From assembly GCA_014925825.1 (NCBI GenBank), contig JACGCK010000016.1:372001-436000 (forward strand): DNA of 64,000 bases, given 5' to 3'. The translations under genes and the position numbers were made by a program. The notes beneath the pieces were generated by a model. The model was not told where the DNA came from, did no database searches, and worked only from the letters and a program-made list of their open reading frames with translations. Shown here piece by piece: positions 60,951-64,000 of the stretch; the stretch's first letter is position 1, and every line of letters begins with the position of its first letter. Origin of the DNA: Pholiota molesta (lineage: Eukaryota > Basidiomycota > Agaricomycetes > Agaricales > Strophariaceae).

Positions 60951-62099
60951 ATGTCTTACACAGTCAACGTGCGTACTCTACGATCTTGGTATCTATAACG
61001 CTTAACTCATTCTTTTAGGTCTCTAATATCTCCCCTACCACGACCAAGGAACAACTTCATGACTTCTTCACGTGCGATTGGCAAATTCCAAATGTCTCCT
61101 ATCTTCGTTCTGACCGTATTTTTGTTGTTACAGTTTCTGTGGAAAGTAAGTCTATTCGTACATGTATCCATGTCATGTTCTTCATGAGACGCGTGCAGGA
61201 TATCTTCGATAGACTACAAAGAAGGATCAACGCAAGCCACCATCGCATTTGAGAAATCCAACGCTGCTAAAACAGCCTTGATGGTAAGTTATATCATCAT
61301 CGTTAACACTTTATGACACGATAATAGTTTACCAGCTCAATGGAGGAGGTTTAAATGGCGCCAATTTATCGGTCACATCCGAAGTCGTGCATCAAGATGA
61401 AGATCATCCCTCAAGTGCAGGCCCATATGAGCAATCAGACAAACCTCGTGCAGGAAGTAAGTGTTTATCTGATTCCATTGGACACCAAGTTATATTATTT
61501 CCAGTTGCGGCCGAATATCTAGCGAAGGGATACAGCCTCTCTGATCATATTTTGCAACGTGCGATCGAGATCGACAGTGAGTATCGTATCTTTAATCATC
61601 CCTTCAAACTTTTCTGAAATCTACTCAGATGAGAGAGGGATATCAAAGCGATTCCTCTCATATATCCAGAGTCTGGATAAAACTGTCGGAGAAAAGGCTC
61701 TTGGACCTGATCAAACACTATCATCGAAGTTGCAAGCCACCGTGGACCAAGCAACTCAACAGGCCAAAGCTGTTGATGAGCAAAAGGGAATTTCGAAGAT
61801 TGCTAATGACGTCAGTTTTACTCTCAAGTCTCGATGTAACCTCTTGTCAATGATCCAATTCATCTCGTACAGTATTACCAGAAAGCCATCGCATCACCGC
61901 TCGGCCAGAAAGTCAAATCTTTCTATACGTCAACATCCAAACAAGTGCAGGACATCCATGAAGAAGCTCGCCGCATCGCCGACCAAGAGAAAGGAGAAGT
62001 GTTGAGCACAAGGACAACCCTGCGGACTCCACTGATCAAGCGACAGGATCTGCCTCCGTACCTGACCCTACCAACCAAGCTGCTCCCACTGTTACTTGA
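60951..62099 (+). CDS. vip1: Vip1-like RNA-recognition-motif protein
   Basis: Fungal Vip1-type proteins have one N-terminal RRM and a helical C-terminal half; their molecular role is little known. ATG 60951. The RRM reads MSYTVN|VSNISPTTTKEQLHDFFT (RNP2 region), F-C-G-K, ISSIDYKEGSTQATIAFEK (RNP1-like) and LNGGGLNGANLSVTSEV. Then come AAEYLAKGYSLSDHILQRAI, SLDKTVGEKALGPDQTL, YYQKAIASPLGQKVKSFYT and VQDIHEEARRIADQEKG. At least seven short introns, including a 12-nt microexon at 61134-61145. One base is missing at TT 62002-62003; restoring it gives EHKDNPADSTDQATGSASV with a stop at 62097-62099. Without it the frame runs on to 62154 with an unconvincing tail. Confidence 0.85.
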
Positions 62100-62448
62100 A
62101 TCCAGACCCATTTTGAGTATTTACATTTTGTATGTTGACGTATTGGCCAATTAGTTTTCTGTAGTATGAATGAAACAATATTCTGTTCTATGAAAGTGAT
62201 GTTTTTAGCAGAGGAAGCTGGTGTTGAATCTAACGCGAAGTCGCGAAATTTATCCAAATCAGGCAACTAGCCTTCCATAAGTAGGATCTTGACCCTTAGT
62301 ACATTTCGAAGTGATGATGATGTCTCTTTGTAGAAGACCTCCGTTATCTCTCCGTAAAAATAATAAGTTCGTACTAATGATCAGGCCTACTTTTACCCAG
62401 ACTAACGAGGAAGTAGTATACCGGCCGCCGAACTGCTCTCATGATTGT

Positions 62449-62521
62449 TTCGGCCGAATGATAGATCCAAGACACCGTCGGCAGTGATATATATCCAAGG
62501 ACCGATAATTCTTCGGCCGAA
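62449..62521. promoter_or_regulatory. Two palindromic TTCGGCCGAA sites upstream of the methyltransferase gene
   Basis: The 10-bp palindrome occurs at 62449-62458 and 62512-62521 (the second extends to a 12-bp CTTCGGCCGAAG). A partial CCGGCCG is at 62421-62427. Abutting inverted CGG/CCG triplets fit binding by a Zn(II)2Cys6 dimer. They lie ~120-190 bases before the ATG and ~60-130 before the TATA box. Confidence 0.45.
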
Positions 62522-62576
62522 GAGGTCATTGAGTGCCTCGTTAAGGCAGACTTAACTGCCGAGTAGGTGAATTCAG

Positions 62577-62586
62577 TGTATATAAA
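62577..62586 (+). promoter_or_regulatory. TATA box of the methyltransferase gene
   Basis: TGTATATAAA about 57 bases before the ATG at 62642, well spaced for a fungal core promoter. Confidence 0.5.
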
Positions 62587-62641
62587 GACTAGTCCGAGTC
62601 TCTTCGCTGAATATAGCGACTGTTCACCAAAATTTATTGAC

Positions 62642-63684
62642 ATGGCAGATAAATCTACATCACATCCTCTAGCTGGCGCCCCTCCTCAGAGCGAGCAGCG
62701 AGACAAATCTGGCTGGTCGGCATTCATGTACAACAAGTCGGCGTCATTTGTTTATTCGCCATCATTCGTTACGCCAGTCCTCGACCTCCTGGCGGCACAG
62801 CCTGGGGAACGCATCCTTGATGTAGGATGCGGGAGCGGTGAACTGACGATGATGATTCAGCTCATTGTCAATCAAAAGAAGGTGGGGTTGTGGTTGGGGC
62901 GGACTTCAGTGAGAGTATGGTAAGCGAGAGCAGGTCTTCAAATAGGCGCCGGCAGCTAATACCAGCATTGCATCTAGATCTCTAAAGCAATGCAGAACGG
63001 CGTCAAGCATGCATTTGTGGCTGACGCCCAAGATTTGGTCTTGCCTAATAATTGTCCAGAGGTGCAAGAGAAATTCGATGCTGTGTTTAGCAACGCCGCA
63101 TTGCATTGGTGTAAACGAGATCCCCTTGGCGTCCTTGTTAGCGCCAGGAGAGTTTTGAAACCTGGCGGCAGAATTGTCGCTGAAATGGGCGGATTCATGA
63201 ACGTCATTGGTACGCCTTTGCCGTCCGAATATCTTTTCTAGCTTTCGGATTTTTATTGTTGAACTGCAGGCGTCAGAGCAGCGCTACACGACGCTGTAAG
63301 ATCAAAAGGGCGTGACCCAGAGGAACTTGATCCCTGGTATTTTCCATCCCCAGAAGATTATGTGAAAGTAGGCATTATCCGTCCCTATGTATCGGCGATC
63401 GTCCTTAAACTAACAATACTTATCAGCTATTAATGACTGCTGGTTTCGAACCAACTCATATATCACTAACTCCCAGAATTACGCCTCTGGAAACTGGGTT
63501 ATACGACTGGTTGAACCTCTTTGCTCGCGCTTCGTTCTTGCGTGATTTCTCGGACGAGGAGGCCAGCCAGATCATGCAAGAAGTCGAAGACCGAATGCGC
63601 GTGGACTGTCGGGACGCCAGCGGGAAATGGGCTATGATGTATACGCGTTTGAGGTTCACCGCCATCTTGAAGGCTGATCAATGA
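62642..63684 (+). CDS. SAM-dependent class I methyltransferase (trans-aconitate methyltransferase-like)
   Basis: A small-molecule methyltransferase of the Rossmann class; substrate not determinable. ATG 62642. Residues ~25-40 are SAFMYNKSASFVYSPSFV, then SAM motif I ILDVGCGSGELTMMIQ. Motif II region is GADFSESM|ISKAMQNGVKHAFVADAQDL, then FDAVFSNAALHWCKRDPLGV, LKPGGRIVAEMGGF and the C-terminal cap with PWYFPSPEDYVKLLMTAGFE and WLNLFARASFLRDFSDEEA. Introns: 62920-62977, one splitting the codon in MNVI|GVRAALHDAV (donor ~63208) and one after EDYVK (donor ~63367). One G is missing at GG 62881-62882: as read the frame gives KKVGLWLGRTSVRVW, while adding G gives KKGGVVVGADFSESM. About 280 residues. 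Stop 63682-63684. Confidence 0.88.
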
Positions 63685-64000
63685 GTCGACTCGGAGGGCA
63701 TAGCATCAAGATCAATCTCACTATCAATTTTACAACGATGCGCTCTAGTCTTAGTTATCTATTATTTAACTCCTTGTAGAATTGTTTCTTGCGTATTATT
63801 GTTCTCAAATTTTAAGGAGAAAGGGTTTTTAAAAAATTGTTCTTTAGGCTAGGGAAGCCAGTGGGAGAAGCAATTTCAAGCAAAGCTCTTAATTTTCAAG
63901 CGCGCACTGCAAGTGTTAGAGGATGAAAAAAAGATACAAAAGTATTGGAATAGTTAATGAATGCACATATGTCATAAGAAACTACGTACTTGAAGGGAAG
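63685..64000. other. Downstream flank
   Basis: 316 AT-rich bases after the methyltransferase stop, with no coding content seen. Probably its 3' UTR and following spacer. Confidence 0.5.

Noticed and set aside
1..64000. CRISPR array, rRNA operon, prophage or bacterial operon structure
   Set aside because: No spaced direct repeats, rRNA signatures or bacterial gene organisation; all evidence is for eukaryotic intron-containing genes.

Overview
The window is nuclear DNA of a filamentous basidiomycete, most likely an Agaricomycete. Every recognisable gene is split by short GT..AG introns, usually 45-70 nt and often with a CTAAC/CTAAT-like branch site. The protein set is fungal: hybrid phytochrome histidine kinase, Bor1 anion exchanger, Cdc11/Nud1 leucine-rich scaffold, P450 plus P450 reductase, Vip1-like RRM protein. 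I do not name a species.

Layout. 1-9.1 kb: NADPH-cytochrome P450 reductase (minus, cut by the left edge), a SET-domain protein (minus), a CWF19L2 spliceosome protein (plus) and a GT61 glycosyltransferase (plus). 9.5-17.6 kb: a phytochrome and an ABHD12-type hydrolase (both minus). 17.9-28.4 kb: a Bor1-type transporter, a membrane-anchored histidine-phosphatase-like protein, Iwr1 (minus), a small unrecognised conserved-looking protein, UreG (minus) and Usb1. 28.4-34.4 kb: six kilobases where I find no gene. 34.4-43.3 kb: a GC-rich METTL25/RRNAD1-type methyltransferase (minus) head to head with a cytochrome P450 (plus) whose introns reach 2.1 kb. 43.3-47.9 kb: gene-poor, with two copies of a ~0.6 kb terminal-inverted-repeat element, each flanked by its own 10-bp target duplication. 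47.9-55.5 kb: a TALE homeodomain factor and a Cdc11/Nud1 septation scaffold (both minus). 55.5-59.1 kb: no gene seen. 59.1-63.7 kb: an unrecognised Ser/Pro-rich protein (minus), a Vip1-like RRM protein and a SAM-dependent methyltransferase (plus).

The genes form no single pathway. Functional links are loose: the reductase would supply electrons to the P450; CWF19L2, Usb1 and the Vip1-like protein concern RNA; Iwr1 imports RNA polymerase II; phytochrome and the homeodomain protein are candidate developmental regulators; Cdc11/Nud1 acts in septation.

The most striking global feature is that about eleven otherwise conserved genes need a single missing base, usually in a short homopolymer, to keep their frame. 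All inferred events have the same sign (one base lost). I read this mainly as a deletion-biased sequence rather than mass pseudogenisation. The biology most worth following is the P450 intron expansion, the paired transposons and the palindromic CGGCCG sites upstream of the last gene.
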